NCBI RefSeq assembly: GCF_037126285.1
Contig: NZ_CP147012.1
Span: forward strand, 2,998,001-3,062,000
Reading direction: 5' to 3'
Length of the DNA stretch: 64,000 nt
From: Bernardetia sp. MNP-M8
Lineage (GTDB): Bacteria; Bacteroidota; Bacteroidia; Cytophagales; Bernardetiaceae
Shown: piece by piece, positions 15,417 to 25,400 of the stretch
Layout of the letters: each line of letters begins with the position of its first letter
Numbering within the stretch: the first letter of the stretch is position 1
Notes under the pieces: model-generated
What the model was told of the DNA's origin: nothing
The model's input: only the letters and a program-made list of their open reading frames with translations
Database searches by the model: none
Made by a program: the position numbers and the translations under genes

Positions 15417-16643
15417 TTATTCATCATACCATTCTCTGAACTGCTTAAACCACTTTTCCATTTTGGCTGCTTTATAAACAAAATTGATTGTTCCTTCTGC
15501 AATTTCAGCTTCGTTGTTTCCATCATTATTAGAATACATTTTTACAGTCATTTTGTAAGTTTGTCCTTCTTTAAACTCAGCTTTGTTTTGGTATAATGTG
15601 TACATAAAAGCATAATCAATGATGTTTTCACGAGAAGAAATCATTTGATGACCACTATTGTAACAAAAAATATCAGTTTTCTTTTTAGCAGAAATCATTT
15701 TATTCCATTTTGCAGTAGAATTACGAAGTGCTACACGGTCGCCTTTTTTACCATTCATTTCATAAACAATATTTAGCTGGCAGTCAGAGCCACAACTTGT
15801 CCCAATTTTTTCTTTGAAGTAAGCACCTAAGAAAATATCATCTCCCATATCTCTTGTTTTGATGAAGTTACTAGGGTTTTCTGTTGGCTTATCTCCATAT
15901 TTATAATTGAAACGAGTGTAACTATCTACAAAAACTACTTTACCCACATTTTCTTTATAGGCTTTGTATTCCATCAGTTGCGCTCGTTTTTTCTCATCTT
16001 CTTTTGATTTGCCTTTGTTCATCATTTGCTCAAATTTTGCTTGACCAGTTTCCATGTCATACACTTCTAGCTTGGCAGCATCTTTAGCAAAAACGTCAGT
16101 TACTGTTTCACTACCATCTAGCTCATATCTATGTGTACTTTTGTTGTTCAAGCCTATTAGAACACCCTCTTCTACTTCTATAAGCCAAATAGATTGAAAG
16201 CTACCATAACGATATACATTTGCTCCTAATTTTTTGGTTTCTTTATCGTTGAGTGTAAACTCGTACTTAGCTCCCTCTTTGTTATAGAAAACTTCTAGTT
16301 TGTTTACAAATTTATCGCCATCACGTCCAGTAAATTTCATTTTTAATATTCTCTGACGACGTTTTGCACCCATTGCATTCTCAAATTCTACTCCGTCTAA
16401 GGCTGTGTATGTTCCTGAAGTTCCTGTATCATCTGAAAAATCTTCGCCATAAGGGTCACCTGCTTCTTTTGCTTTTTTTGCTTGCCCAGCAACTTGCCCA
16501 CCACCTTCGGCTGCTGCTGCTGCTTTAGCTAATTTTTCTTTGAGTTTTTTTCCAAATTGTGCATTTGCATCATTTGAAATTCCGATTGCACAAAACATTG
16601 CTGTAGCAAGTGTAGCTGTTTTGAATAAATTGACTAATTTCAT
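15417..16643 (-). CDS. Secreted/periplasmic protein of unknown function
   Basis: 408 residues with a clear signal peptide (FKTATLATAMFCAIGISNDA, cleavage near NANA-QF), an Ala/Gly/Lys-rich segment (residues about 30-60), an acidic linker, and a large domain of alternating strands (ILKMKFTGRDGDKFVNKLEV, SIWLIEVEEGVLIGL). Two cysteines close together (GTSCGSDCQ, about residue 282-288) may form a disulfide. The C terminus lacks a T9SS domain and ends EKWFKQFREWYDE. It is the last of three minus-strand genes for secreted proteins (15417-18580), each apart by 130-150 bases. I do not recognise the family. Confidence 0.65.
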   Translation of the reverse strand: MKLVNLFKTATLATAMFCAIGISNDANAQFGKKLKEKLAKAAAAAEGGGQVAGQAKKAKEAGDPYGEDFSDDTGTSGTYTALDGVEFENAMGAKRRQRILKMKFTGRDGDKFVNKLEVFYNKEGAKYEFTLNDKETKKLGANVYRYGSFQSIWLIEVEEGVLIGLNNKSTHRYELDGSETVTDVFAKDAAKLEVYDMETGQAKFEQMMNKGKSKEDEKKRAQLMEYKAYKENVGKVVFVDSYTRFNYKYGDKPTENPSNFIKTRDMGDDIFLGAYFKEKIGTSCGSDCQLNIVYEMNGKKGDRVALRNSTAKWNKMISAKKKTDIFCYNSGHQMISSRENIIDYAFMYTLYQNKAEFKEGQTYKMTVKMYSNNDGNNEAEIAEGTINFVYKAAKMEKWFKQFREWYDE

Positions 16644-16775
16644 ATTTTTTTTTTTAAGTAGTACGATATAATTTAAAATGGTTTTTCTAATTAGATACAG
16701 AACTAAAATTGTTGTTATTGAAAAATAGGATTAAGTTGAAATTTGATGATTCTTTTATTTTTCAAGTTGATTTGA

Positions 16776-17108
16776 TTATAAATACTTTGAAAGTTTGACA
16801 GTTTTCCCACACATACTATCATCTACTTCAAAGATAAAATCGTCTTTACTACCATTTGGAGCAGTATATATTTTTCTCCCATTATTGCAGCTAATACTTG
16901 TAGAGCTTCCATTATTCAAACTCACCACACCCGAACCTGTATGAATACGGATTTTGCTGCCTGTGTCATTTATGAGTTTGAAAGAACTTGCATTTGGAGC
17001 AACAGTAGCTTCAATCTTGATAGAATGATTTGTAGTTTTTACACTTTGATTACTATAAAAGCTCATCATGCATGCCATCATTAAAAGAGATAAAAAAAGA
17101 GTTTTCAT
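16776..17108 (-). CDS. Small secreted protein of unknown function
   Basis: 110 residues with an N-terminal signal (FLSLLMMACMMSFYSN) and a mature part of about 85 residues that reads as a small beta sandwich: SFKLINDTGSKIRIHTGSGV, NNGSSTSISCNNGRKIYT and a second Cys in DDSMCGKTVKL, likely a disulfide pair. The opening Cys in the signal is followed by Met, so it is not a convincing lipobox. Located between two genes for other secreted proteins of unknown role. Confidence 0.6.
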   Translation of the reverse strand: MKTLFLSLLMMACMMSFYSNQSVKTTNHSIKIEATVAPNASSFKLINDTGSKIRIHTGSGVVSLNNGSSTSISCNNGRKIYTAPNGSKDDFIFEVDDSMCGKTVKLSKYL

Positions 17109-17147
17109 TTGATTTTTGAATTAAATTGAGATAAATAAATTTAGTAT

Positions 17148-17212
17148 GTCGTTGGTGAGGACACCAACAACAGCAAAAGTGTATCAGTATTGGTGAAACT
17201 ACCAATAAGAGT
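17148..17212. repeat. Two GTTGGTG-type hairpins (family D)
   Basis: GTTGGTG-AGGA-CACCAAC (17151-17168) and ATTGGT with ACCAAT (17189-17206). They resemble the hairpins at 10537-10572 and 63136-63162 and fill the gap between two secreted-protein genes. Confidence 0.6.
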
Positions 17213-17260
17213 GAAGTGAGATTGATATTTCTTGGCTTTCTTTTTAAAGGCTATTTTGGT

Positions 17261-18580
17261 TTACCAGCCAAAACTGACTGAAGAGCTACGAAGGTTTACA
17301 GAGCCTTTTGAACCTTTTCTTCCATCATAAGGACTATGATTTTCGTGTTTTCCACCATTACCTCCTTGATTATTAATGGTATAATTGAATGTTGTCACAC
17401 TTGGGTCTTTGATGATTGTTACATCTCCACCGTCTCCACCATTTCCTCCTCGTGTGCTATCTCTGCCATAACTTCCACTTCCACCTTGCAGATTGAGCGT
17501 AAGAGGAGCGTTCGGACTCATTTTTAATTTTCTCAAAACTTGTCCTGAACTGGCATCTTTGATTTCTATTTGATTGACTTTTTCTCCATTTCCTGTTGTG
17601 GTTGCTTTTACAGAAACAATTACATCTTTTCCATTTCCTCCTCTATATCCTGCCGAAACAGTCAGATGAACAACCCCTCCACGTTCTCCAAAATAATTGA
17701 CATGTAAACCTGTATTGTAATGTACTGGAAGTTTTGCTGTAGTTTTTATAGTTGATTGATATTTGGATTGAACATTTACTACAAGATTATCATTCGGAAT
17801 TACATCTGCATTTTCTGCTATGGTAATTGTTTCTTCTCCAAATAATCCACCTTTTACAGTGATTTTGAAGTCGTCCCAAGGCATTTTCCCTCCTAGATTT
17901 TTTGTTTTGAGAATTTTTCCATCTGCTAGAGTTGTCTCAATTCCGTAATTTACTTTTACCAAATGCCCTGTTTCATTTTTATCGCTAATCCATTTTAGAG
18001 CGATACTTTTTACTTGTTTTCCTTTTAGAGAGTTAGCTAATGCTTCGGCTGCATCTATTTTGGCTTGATTGGCTGCAATTTCTGCACGGTCTTCAGATTG
18101 TGCTGCGACTGTTTTTTGGATATAATTTTCTATTTTACTGATATGTTCGTCGTGGTCTTTTCCAACACTTTCATTTTCTGACAAAATATATTTGATAGTT
18201 GCTTTTCCTCCCGACCATTTGATGTAATAAAAGTTGCCATCAATAAATACAACTCTGTGTTTGATGTCTTTAAAATAAGCAGGATGTTCTGCCAAATCAG
18301 GTTCATACGGCTCTTCTATAATACCTGCTCGGTTGATGACAACTTTTGAAATAGCATCGCCATTTTTTTCAATGGTAATAGGCCAAGGTTTGGAGGCTTT
18401 TTCAAAAACGTATTTGTGATATTTTGGCTCTGTGAGTTTGAAAACATTGAGCGAAGTTGCTGTAAAGTTTTTTAAGAGTTCGTTTTGGCTTTGTTGTGCA
18501 AAAACTGTATTAGAAAGCAAAACAGGATAAATACACAAGAAGAGAAAAGCAATTTGAAAATTTTTTGTTAAAAGTCGCAT
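17261..18580 (-). CDS. Secreted protein with glycine-rich C-terminal region
   Basis: 439 residues with a signal peptide (IAFLFLCIYPVLLSNTVFAQ). Residues about 25-140 form one domain (VFKLTEPKYHKYVFEKASKP, FYYIKWSGGKATIKYILSEN). A helical Ala-rich stretch (EDRAEIAANQAKIDAAEALA, about 155-190) follows, then beta-rich regions. From about residue 300 the sequence is rich in Gly/Asn (GYRGGNGKDVIVSVKA, GGSGSYGRDSTRGGNGGDGG, NNQGGNGGKHENH), similar to glycine-rich structural proteins; it is not a regular collagen repeat. No T9SS domain is seen. Function unknown; first gene of the minus-strand group. Confidence 0.65.
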   Translation of the reverse strand: MRLLTKNFQIAFLFLCIYPVLLSNTVFAQQSQNELLKNFTATSLNVFKLTEPKYHKYVFEKASKPWPITIEKNGDAISKVVINRAGIIEEPYEPDLAEHPAYFKDIKHRVVFIDGNFYYIKWSGGKATIKYILSENESVGKDHDEHISKIENYIQKTVAAQSEDRAEIAANQAKIDAAEALANSLKGKQVKSIALKWISDKNETGHLVKVNYGIETTLADGKILKTKNLGGKMPWDDFKITVKGGLFGEETITIAENADVIPNDNLVVNVQSKYQSTIKTTAKLPVHYNTGLHVNYFGERGGVVHLTVSAGYRGGNGKDVIVSVKATTTGNGEKVNQIEIKDASSGQVLRKLKMSPNAPLTLNLQGGSGSYGRDSTRGGNGGDGGDVTIIKDPSVTTFNYTINNQGGNGGKHENHSPYDGRKGSKGSVNLRSSSVSFGW

Positions 18581-18680
18581 TGTACTAATTGTTTTAAGTT
18601 AATAGTTGTAGTAGTTTTTTGGCTTTTTTTGTTTGATTATGTTTCAAAACTACGCTATCACTAAGGAAGTACAATGTTTA

Positions 18681-18715
18681 GTTTCATAAATGGTAGGTTT
18701 CATTACACAAATGGT
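18681..18715. promoter_or_regulatory. Direct-repeat motif upstream of the TPR kinase gene
   Basis: GTTTCATAAATGGTA (18681-18695) is followed at once by GTTTCATTACACAAATGGTA (18697-18715, same ends with 4-5 extra bases). The pair lies 34 bases upstream of the -7 box of the kinase gene, where an activator or the LytTR regulator encoded nearby could bind. Binding is inference. Confidence 0.4.
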
Positions 18716-18748
18716 ACAATATTGCTATTAAGCTATTTTAAGAAATTG

Positions 18749-18756
18749 TATATTTG
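18749..18756 (+). promoter_or_regulatory. Bacteroidota -7 box TATATTTG for the TPR kinase gene
   Basis: Exact match to TAnnTTTG, 34 bases before the ATG at 18790. No good -33 TTTG at the usual spacing, which fits control by an activator. Confidence 0.55.
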
Positions 18757-18789
18757 TGAAATCTCATTTTCCACCTACTACTCTATTTT

Positions 18790-20808
18790 ATGAAAAAGTT
18801 AATTTGCTTGCTTGTTTTTAGTTTTATTACTTCGTTGGCTTTGGCTCAGAAGGCTTCTCAGATAGACTCTCTTCTATTGGCTGCAAAAAAGTTACAAGGA
18901 GATGCAAAAGCAGAAGTATTAGGTAAAATATTTTTCTTTCAGTTTTATGCTTCTCCTAAAAAAGCACAACAAACTGCCTATCAAATATGGGAACTTGCTA
19001 AAGTTTCTGAAAACTTAAAACTCAAAGGACAGTCAGCTTCTACGATGTTGATTATGCACGCATTGCTTTTACAAAAACACGATAGTGTTATGTATTGGGC
19101 AGATAAGTCTACTCGTTTGCATAAACAAACGGGTGATTCTATATTCATTTCTAGAGATTTACATAATGTAGGTGTAAGCCATTGGATGAATAGTAGATAT
19201 GATAGTGGACTTTATTATTATCTAGAGTCTGTAAAAATTGTTGAACATTTAGATGTACCAGAAGAATTAGTAGGTTCTTATACCAATATAGGTTTAGCTT
19301 ATTATAAGGTAAGAAAATATAAACAAGCATTTTTTTATCTAAAAAAGGCATTACAAATTGCCTCTAAAAAATCATCACCCGAATTTTTGATGCAAATACA
19401 AATCAATATATCAAGTTCCTATACAGGAATAAATGAATTAGATTCTGCTGTTTTATATGCAAAAAGAGCATTAAAATTAGCACAAGAAACAGGTTCAACT
19501 ATTGGTTTGCATCATATTTATGTTACGTTAGCAGATTATAATTACTCTATCAAAGATTATACAGAAGGATTAAATTATATCAATAAAGCTAGAGCTATTC
19601 CGAAGGAATTACAAGACCCAAATTATATTATACAGACAGAATATACATATACTACTTTGCTTGTAGCTCTAAAAAAATACTCAGAAGCTGAAAAAATAGC
19701 CTTACAAGGAATTAATTTAGCCATAAACAAAGAAACAGGAGATGCTGATTTGTTGATGCGATTATATCAACTTATGCCTATTGTTTATGCTAATTTGGGG
19801 CAAGTTGATAAAGTACAAACATATATGGAAAATATTAATGTTCTAAGTGATTCATTGAGTAAAATAGAAATTTTATCTAAAACATCAGAACTCCAAACCA
19901 AATATGAAACTGAAAAAAAAGAACAACAAATAAAGGATTTAGAACAACAAAAAACGATTGATGAACTAAAGAGTAAAACTGAAATATCCTCTCTTCAAGC
20001 ACAGCGTTCAATTTTAGGATTAGTTCTTTTAGCTCCTATTTCTTTGCTTATTGGTGGTGGCTGGTACGTCAATCGTCGTCGTTTGTATTTAAAGTTGGAA
20101 GCCGAACAAAAAGAAAGAGCTAAACAACTCAGCGAACTTAAAGCCTTACGCTCTCAAATGAATCCTCATTTTATCTTTAATGCGCTCAATTCCATTCAAG
20201 ATTTTATCATGCTTTCTGAAAAGGAAAATGCACAGCATTATTTAGGTAAATTTGCAACGCTGATGCGTGGATTTTTGGATTCTTCTTCTAAAGAAAAAAT
20301 TAGTTTAGAGAAAGAATTACCTCTATTAAAATCATACATTGAACTGGAAGGTTTGCGATTAGGAGAAGAGTTTAGTTATGAAATTATTTTTAATAATAAA
20401 ATTGATGAAGAGCAGTTAGAGGAAATTGAAATTCCTCCACTTTTGATTCAGCCTTATTTAGAAAATGCTTTTAAACACGGACTTTTACATAAAATGGGAG
20501 AGAAAAAACTACTTTTAGAATTTGATAAAGTAGAAAAACAAAACGAGAATTTTCTTCAACTAAAAATCACAGACAACGGAATAGGAAGACAAAAATCAGC
20601 AGAAATAAATGCACGAAAAGCAAAAACACATCAATCTTTTGCCACTCAAGCCATAAGCAAACGATTAGAACTTATGAAAAATCAATCTGTTTCGAATAAG
20701 AATATCGAAGTAGAAATAAACGATTTGAAAGACAATCAAGGAAATGCAAAAGGAACAGAAATTGTAATTCTGACTCCAACTAATATTCCAATCAACAGAA
20801 AAGTATAA
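18790..20808 (+). CDS. TPR-domain sensor histidine kinase, LytS/YehU type
   Basis: 672 residues: signal peptide (LICLLVFSFITSLALAQ), about 350 residues of TPR-like helical repeats in the periplasm (GSYTNIGLAYYKVRKYKQAF, YAKRALKLAQETGSTIGLHH), a coiled coil (KYETEKKEQQIKDLEQQKT), one membrane helix (ILGLVLLAPISLLIGGGWYV, about 413-432) and a His_kinase domain with phosphoacceptor H460 in QMNPHFIFNALNSIQDF. The ATPase part has the N box ENAFKHGL and G box ITDNGIGRQKS. Its response regulator is 700 bases downstream. A duplicated fragment of its own 3' end lies in between. Usual role in this phylum: sensing an envelope or metabolite signal and passing phosphate to a LytTR regulator. Confidence 0.93.
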   Translation: MKKLICLLVFSFITSLALAQKASQIDSLLLAAKKLQGDAKAEVLGKIFFFQFYASPKKAQQTAYQIWELAKVSENLKLKGQSASTMLIMHALLLQKHDSVMYWADKSTRLHKQTGDSIFISRDLHNVGVSHWMNSRYDSGLYYYLESVKIVEHLDVPEELVGSYTNIGLAYYKVRKYKQAFFYLKKALQIASKKSSPEFLMQIQINISSSYTGINELDSAVLYAKRALKLAQETGSTIGLHHIYVTLADYNYSIKDYTEGLNYINKARAIPKELQDPNYIIQTEYTYTTLLVALKKYSEAEKIALQGINLAINKETGDADLLMRLYQLMPIVYANLGQVDKVQTYMENINVLSDSLSKIEILSKTSELQTKYETEKKEQQIKDLEQQKTIDELKSKTEISSLQAQRSILGLVLLAPISLLIGGGWYVNRRRLYLKLEAEQKERAKQLSELKALRSQMNPHFIFNALNSIQDFIMLSEKENAQHYLGKFATLMRGFLDSSSKEKISLEKELPLLKSYIELEGLRLGEEFSYEIIFNNKIDEEQLEEIEIPPLLIQPYLENAFKHGLLHKMGEKKLLLEFDKVEKQNENFLQLKITDNGIGRQKSAEINARKAKTHQSFATQAISKRLELMKNQSVSNKNIEVEINDLKDNQGNAKGTEIVILTPTNIPINRKV

Positions 20809-21225
20809 TTTTAATTATCTTTATTTCTTATAAGTAGTTTACAGCACTTTAAGGATTTTATTTATTATAGTTAAATAGAGAAGATAACTTTGTACCAAGT
20901 GAGAAAATACTTATCAAAAAAACCTTCTTATAACTAATAAATAGCTCAAGAAGGTAAGTTTTTTAATGATTACATAGTAGAGTGCTTAAAGTGATATAAA
21001 ACTCAAAGGCTTTTCCACTAAATCATAAATCTTGATACTTATTTATACAATAGAGAAAATAAGTCTTTTTATAAACTCCCACATAAAAAATGATTTTATA
21101 AAGATAGTTTTTCTCACTTATTAATTTTAGGGGGAGAAAAACACCCTAAAAAATACTTTTGTAAAGCATTATGCTAAATATATAAAGTATTTTTTGTAGA
21201 ACTAAAGATAATGATTTTTTTTAAC
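20809..21225. other. Intergenic stretch with two hairpins, otherwise empty
   Basis: AT-rich; holds a terminator-like hairpin (20917-20965) and TTTTAGGG / CCCTAAAA (21125-21151). No open frame of note. Together with the ghost and repeat pair it forms a 697-base gap inside a kinase-regulator locus. Confidence 0.5.
20917..20965 (+). terminator. Candidate terminator after the kinase gene
   Basis: ACCTTCTT (20923-20930) pairs with AAGAAGGT (20949-20956) around an 18-base loop, preceded by seven A and followed by AAGTTTTTT. It is 110 bases beyond the stop codon. Confidence 0.55.
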
Positions 21226-21410
21226 TAAATGCACGAAAAGCAAAAACACATCAATCTTTTGCCACTCAAGCCACAGAAGAACGACTAGAGCTTATGAAAA
21301 ATCAGTCTGTTTCAAATAAGAACATCGAAGTAAAGATTAATGATTTGAAAGATGAACATGGAAATGCAAAAGGAACAGAAATTGTAATTTTGATTCCCAT
21401 TAATGAATAA
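21226..21410 (+). pseudogene. 3' ghost of a second copy of the TPR kinase gene
   Basis: 61 codons ending at TAA 21408-21410 are close to the last 65 codons of the kinase gene: the first 40 bases or so (from 21226) match 20607 onward exactly, and the protein (NARKAKTHQSFATQ, RLELMKNQSVSNKNIEV, NAKGTEIVIL) differs at few residues. The upstream 95% of the copy is absent. A tandem kinase duplicate that was mostly deleted explains it. It has no start codon of its own. Confidence 0.85.
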
Positions 21411-21417
21411 AATAATG

Positions 21418-21494
21418 TAGGTTAAAGGCTCGCCTTTGACTTATTTATCCAGTAATTTTTATAAATGCAGTCAAAGGCAAGCCTTTTGACCTAC
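21418..21494. repeat. Inverted pair of AAAGGC hairpins (family E)
   Basis: GTAGGTTAAAGGC-TC-GCCTTTGAC (21418-21440) and GTCAAAGGC-AA-GCCTTTTGAC-CTAC (21470-21494) are each a hairpin and are also inverted copies of one another, 29 bases apart. BIME-like layout; ends 11 bases before the regulator ATG. Confidence 0.7.
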
Positions 21495-21505
21495 CAACTG
21501 AATAT

Positions 21506-22249
21506 ATGAAAGCTATAATTATAGACGACGAACTCCGAGCAAGAAGAATTTTGAAAACTCTCTTGACAGAACATTGCCCTCAAATAAATATTGTTGGAGA
21601 GGCTGAAAATGTTCCTGATGCTGTTCAACTTATTCACAAAACAAATCCAGATATTGTTTTTTCAGATATCGAAATGCCTGAATATTCGGGTTTTGAGCTT
21701 CTCAAATTTATAACAAATATTGACTTTGCACTTATTTTCGTAACTGCTTATCAAGAGTATGCTATCCGTGCTTTTGAGGTTTCGGCAGTAGATTATTTAT
21801 TGAAGCCTTTAGAAATAGATTTACTCAAAAAAGCTGTCGAAAAAGTAGAAAAACACCTTCAACTAACAGGAAATTCAGAAAACAATCAAAAAATGGAAAC
21901 CCTAAGACAAAACTTAAAAGGTGAATATATTACTCGTTTTGCACTTCCAATGGCAGACGGATTGATGTTTGTCGAAGCTGATGATATTATGTATTTGATT
22001 GCAGAAGGTTCTTATACAGAAATTGTTTTTTCAGATAAAAAGCGAGTATTAGTTACCAAAAAAATAAAATATTTTGAAGAAAATTTAATAAATCCTTGTT
22101 TTTTTCGCTCGCATCGGTCATATATTGTTAATCTAAACAAAATTAGTCAGTATATCCGAACAGGAAATTATATTATCATGGATGATGGTTTTAAAGCAAG
22201 CCTAGCAAGAGATCGAAAAGATGAATTTTTGCAAATTTATCAAGGTTAG
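21506..22249 (+). CDS. LytTR-family response regulator
   Basis: 247 residues: receiver domain (IIIDDELRAR at the start, phosphoacceptor D54 in VFSDIEMPEYSG, FVTAYQEYAIRAFEVSAVDY, K in LLKPLE) and a C-terminal LytTR DNA-binding domain (MYLIAEGSYTEIVFSDKK, FFRSHRSYIVNLNKISQYIR, GFKASLARDRK). LytTR proteins bind short direct repeats in promoter DNA through beta strands. It pairs by position with the TPR kinase upstream, though the gap between them now carries a kinase ghost and a repeat pair, so the two are probably transcribed separately. Confidence 0.95.
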   Translation: MKAIIIDDELRARRILKTLLTEHCPQINIVGEAENVPDAVQLIHKTNPDIVFSDIEMPEYSGFELLKFITNIDFALIFVTAYQEYAIRAFEVSAVDYLLKPLEIDLLKKAVEKVEKHLQLTGNSENNQKMETLRQNLKGEYITRFALPMADGLMFVEADDIMYLIAEGSYTEIVFSDKKRVLVTKKIKYFEENLINPCFFRSHRSYIVNLNKISQYIRTGNYIIMDDGFKASLARDRKDEFLQIYQG

Positions 22250-22418
22250 AATAAATGTTATTACAGTCAATTTTTTATGTGTGGAGTTTCCAAAGCTGAA
22301 TTTTGATGTTTGCTCACAAACATGATTGAAGCAAAATTTGAAGTGTTTGTATAAATCTTTCAAAAACTCAAAACTTATTCTCCTTTTTTCTGTTCTACAT
22401 CCATACTTATTACCGTAT

Positions 22419-25400
22419 ATGAAACAGATATTTTTTTATTCTTTGTTCTTTACTTTTCTCGGTATCAGTATTTTCTCTTCTACACTTTCTTTTGCACAAC
22501 AAAATAGTAAGCAAGACCAAAATACACAAAATGTTCCTAATGTGCCTTATCAAGAGGCAGGGTTACTTTTTGTGAAAAATTATTCTCCAAAAGAATACGA
22601 TGCTTCCACTCAAAACTGGGCAATTGAACAAGACAAAAATGGTGTAATCTATGTAGGAAATACAACTCATTTACTCTCCTTTGATGGCAAAACGTGGGAA
22701 CGCATCAAAATTGGAGGTTCTGGTGTAGTGCGTTCATTAGGTTACTCTTCTATTACTGATAAAATGTACATTGGTGGTGTCAATGATTTAGGATATTCTT
22801 ACATTGATTCTTTAGGAAAAACAAAATACATTTCACTTCTCAATCAAGTTCCAGAAAAATATAGAAAATTTAATGATGTTTGGAAGACAGTTGTTTTGAA
22901 TGAAGAAGTATTTTTTCTCACAAAAAACTTTATATTAAAATATGCTGCCAATAGATTTGAAGTTATTCAGCCACGAGCAAATACATTTTTATCAGCCTTT
23001 GTAGCTAATGAAAGATTATATGTTCAGGAGTCAAAACTAGGCATTTTTGAATATAAAAATGACTTTCTCAATAGTATAGAAAATACACATTTTTTATATC
23101 AAGAACTCATTACAGGAATAATAAATTATACTGAAAATGTGGTTTTGATAGCAACAAAAGAGGGTGATTTTTATACATATAATGTCATTAAAAATACTAT
23201 TAGCAAATTTGAAGTAGAACGCAATAACTTTTTTAAGAAAGCTAAAATTCATCACCTTTCAGTTCTCAAAAATGATCAAATTGCAATTGCTACAGCTAGT
23301 GAAGGCATTGTATTGATAGATAAAAATGGAAGATGGAAAAATCAAATCTCAGAACTAAAAGGTTTACAAGATAAATCTGTTTGGAATCTTCACACAGACA
23401 AAAATGGTAATTTGTGGGCTGCACTCAGCCAAGGTATTTCTCATATTCAAACCTCATGGTCTTATACTTATTTTGGAGAACAAAGCAGGTTAAATAAAGT
23501 ACATAAAGTAATCCGTTTTGATGATATTTTATATGCAGCTACCGAACAAGGAGTTTCTTATTATGATACTCAAAAACAAATTTGGCAAAATATAGACGGA
23601 ATTTTAGGACAAGTATGGGATTTAGAAATTTATCAATATAATGAAAAAAACTCAGCCTTACTTATTGCAGGGCAAGCAGGTATTTTTGTATTGAATCCAC
23701 TTAGAAAAAAGATAGAAAAAGTAAGTGAGATAGAAACAAAACATTTTTTGGTTGATAAAACAGATAAACGAAGAGTATATATTTCTACGTCAGAAGGACT
23801 TAAAGTAATGATGTATTCTTATTATCAAATACAAGATACTTTTTTGGAAGAACCCTTAAAGAGAATTGTACAAATAAAAGGTAATCAACTTTGGGCAGAA
23901 ACACAGTATAAAGGAATAATCAAAATTGATGTAGATTCAAACAATGAAAAAGAGTACAAAATAACTTCGTATGATTCTCTAACTAACGTTCCGAATGTAG
24001 AAATAAAGCAGTTGGTGGCAAGTAACAATCAGCTTTTTGTAGCTACATCAAAAGGAATTTACTATTTAGATACACTCAAAAACGAGTTTGCGTCTGCTGT
24101 TGTTTTAGATAATACAAAAGAAAATACTAATTTTTCGGCAAATGATTTTGTCAATGCTGATATTTCTTTGATTGATAAATTTATTCATTATTCAAATCAG
24201 GATAATGTAATTTCCAAATCTTATTGGGTCGTAAAAGACAAACAACTTTTCTATTATAAGAATGATACATTAGTTGAAAGTGCACATCTTAATCTTCCCT
24301 CTGCTGAGTTTTACTCTATCTACGAAGATACAAAATACATTTTTGAAGAAAATAATATCAAAAAGCCTATTTTTACTTGGATAGCTACTTCAGAAGGGTT
24401 GTATAGATATGACAATACACAAACCCAAAAAATACAACAAGACTCTTTACAAATTTTTTTACGTCATATACGAATTGGAGATTCATTAGTTTCTAATTTT
24501 GAAAAACACAAATTACGTACTGGTTTTAGTAGTTTTTCTGTTCAGATGGCAAGTCCTGCTTTTGGAAAGAATGAAGCATTGTTATATCGCTACCGTTTAC
24601 TTCCTTCTACTACCAACTGGTCACCTTGGATGCCAAAAGATAAAATTGAATTTGCAATTCTACCTTCTGGACAATATACACTAGAGATTCAAGCACAAAA
24701 CGAAGAGGGAGAACTAAGTAATACTTTTCTACTGGATTTTGAAGTCGAAACGGCTTGGTATCAACGTTGGTGGGCATACGTTATTTATATTGGACTTGTA
24801 TTTTTGATAGCTGTTGGTTTTACTTATTTGCACGAAAAAAATCTAAAAAATAAAAATAAAGAATTAAACGCACTAATAACAGAACGTACACAGGAAATTA
24901 GCCAAAAAACAGAAGAGTTAGAAGCTCAACAACAAGAGCTACTGAACCAAAGTCAAGAAGTATATAATCAAAAAGAAGAATTAGCTTCTCAAGCTGAATA
25001 TCTCAAGAAGGCAAACCGAGAAGTAATGAAGCAAAAGCGTGCTTTAGAAAATTCTAATAAACGTCTTAAAAAGTTAAGTAATATTACGCAAGAAATCACA
25101 TCTATTCTTGATACAGAAGAACTAGTAGCGAAAGTCTTTGAGCGTGTAATTGGTCTTATGCCAGCAGAAGGTTTTGGAGTGGGTCTTCTAAATGAAAATA
25201 AAAATACGATTGAATTTAATGATTTTATAGAAAAAGGAACTAAACTTGAGCCTCATGAAGACTCAATGAAAGAAACTCATCTTCCATCTGTGGAATGCTT
25301 AAAAACAGAAAACACAGTTGCTATAAATAATGTAGCAAAAGTTTGGAAACAAAAATTTGAAGAACAAAATATAAAAGTAGAAAAGGGTGATTTACCTTAT

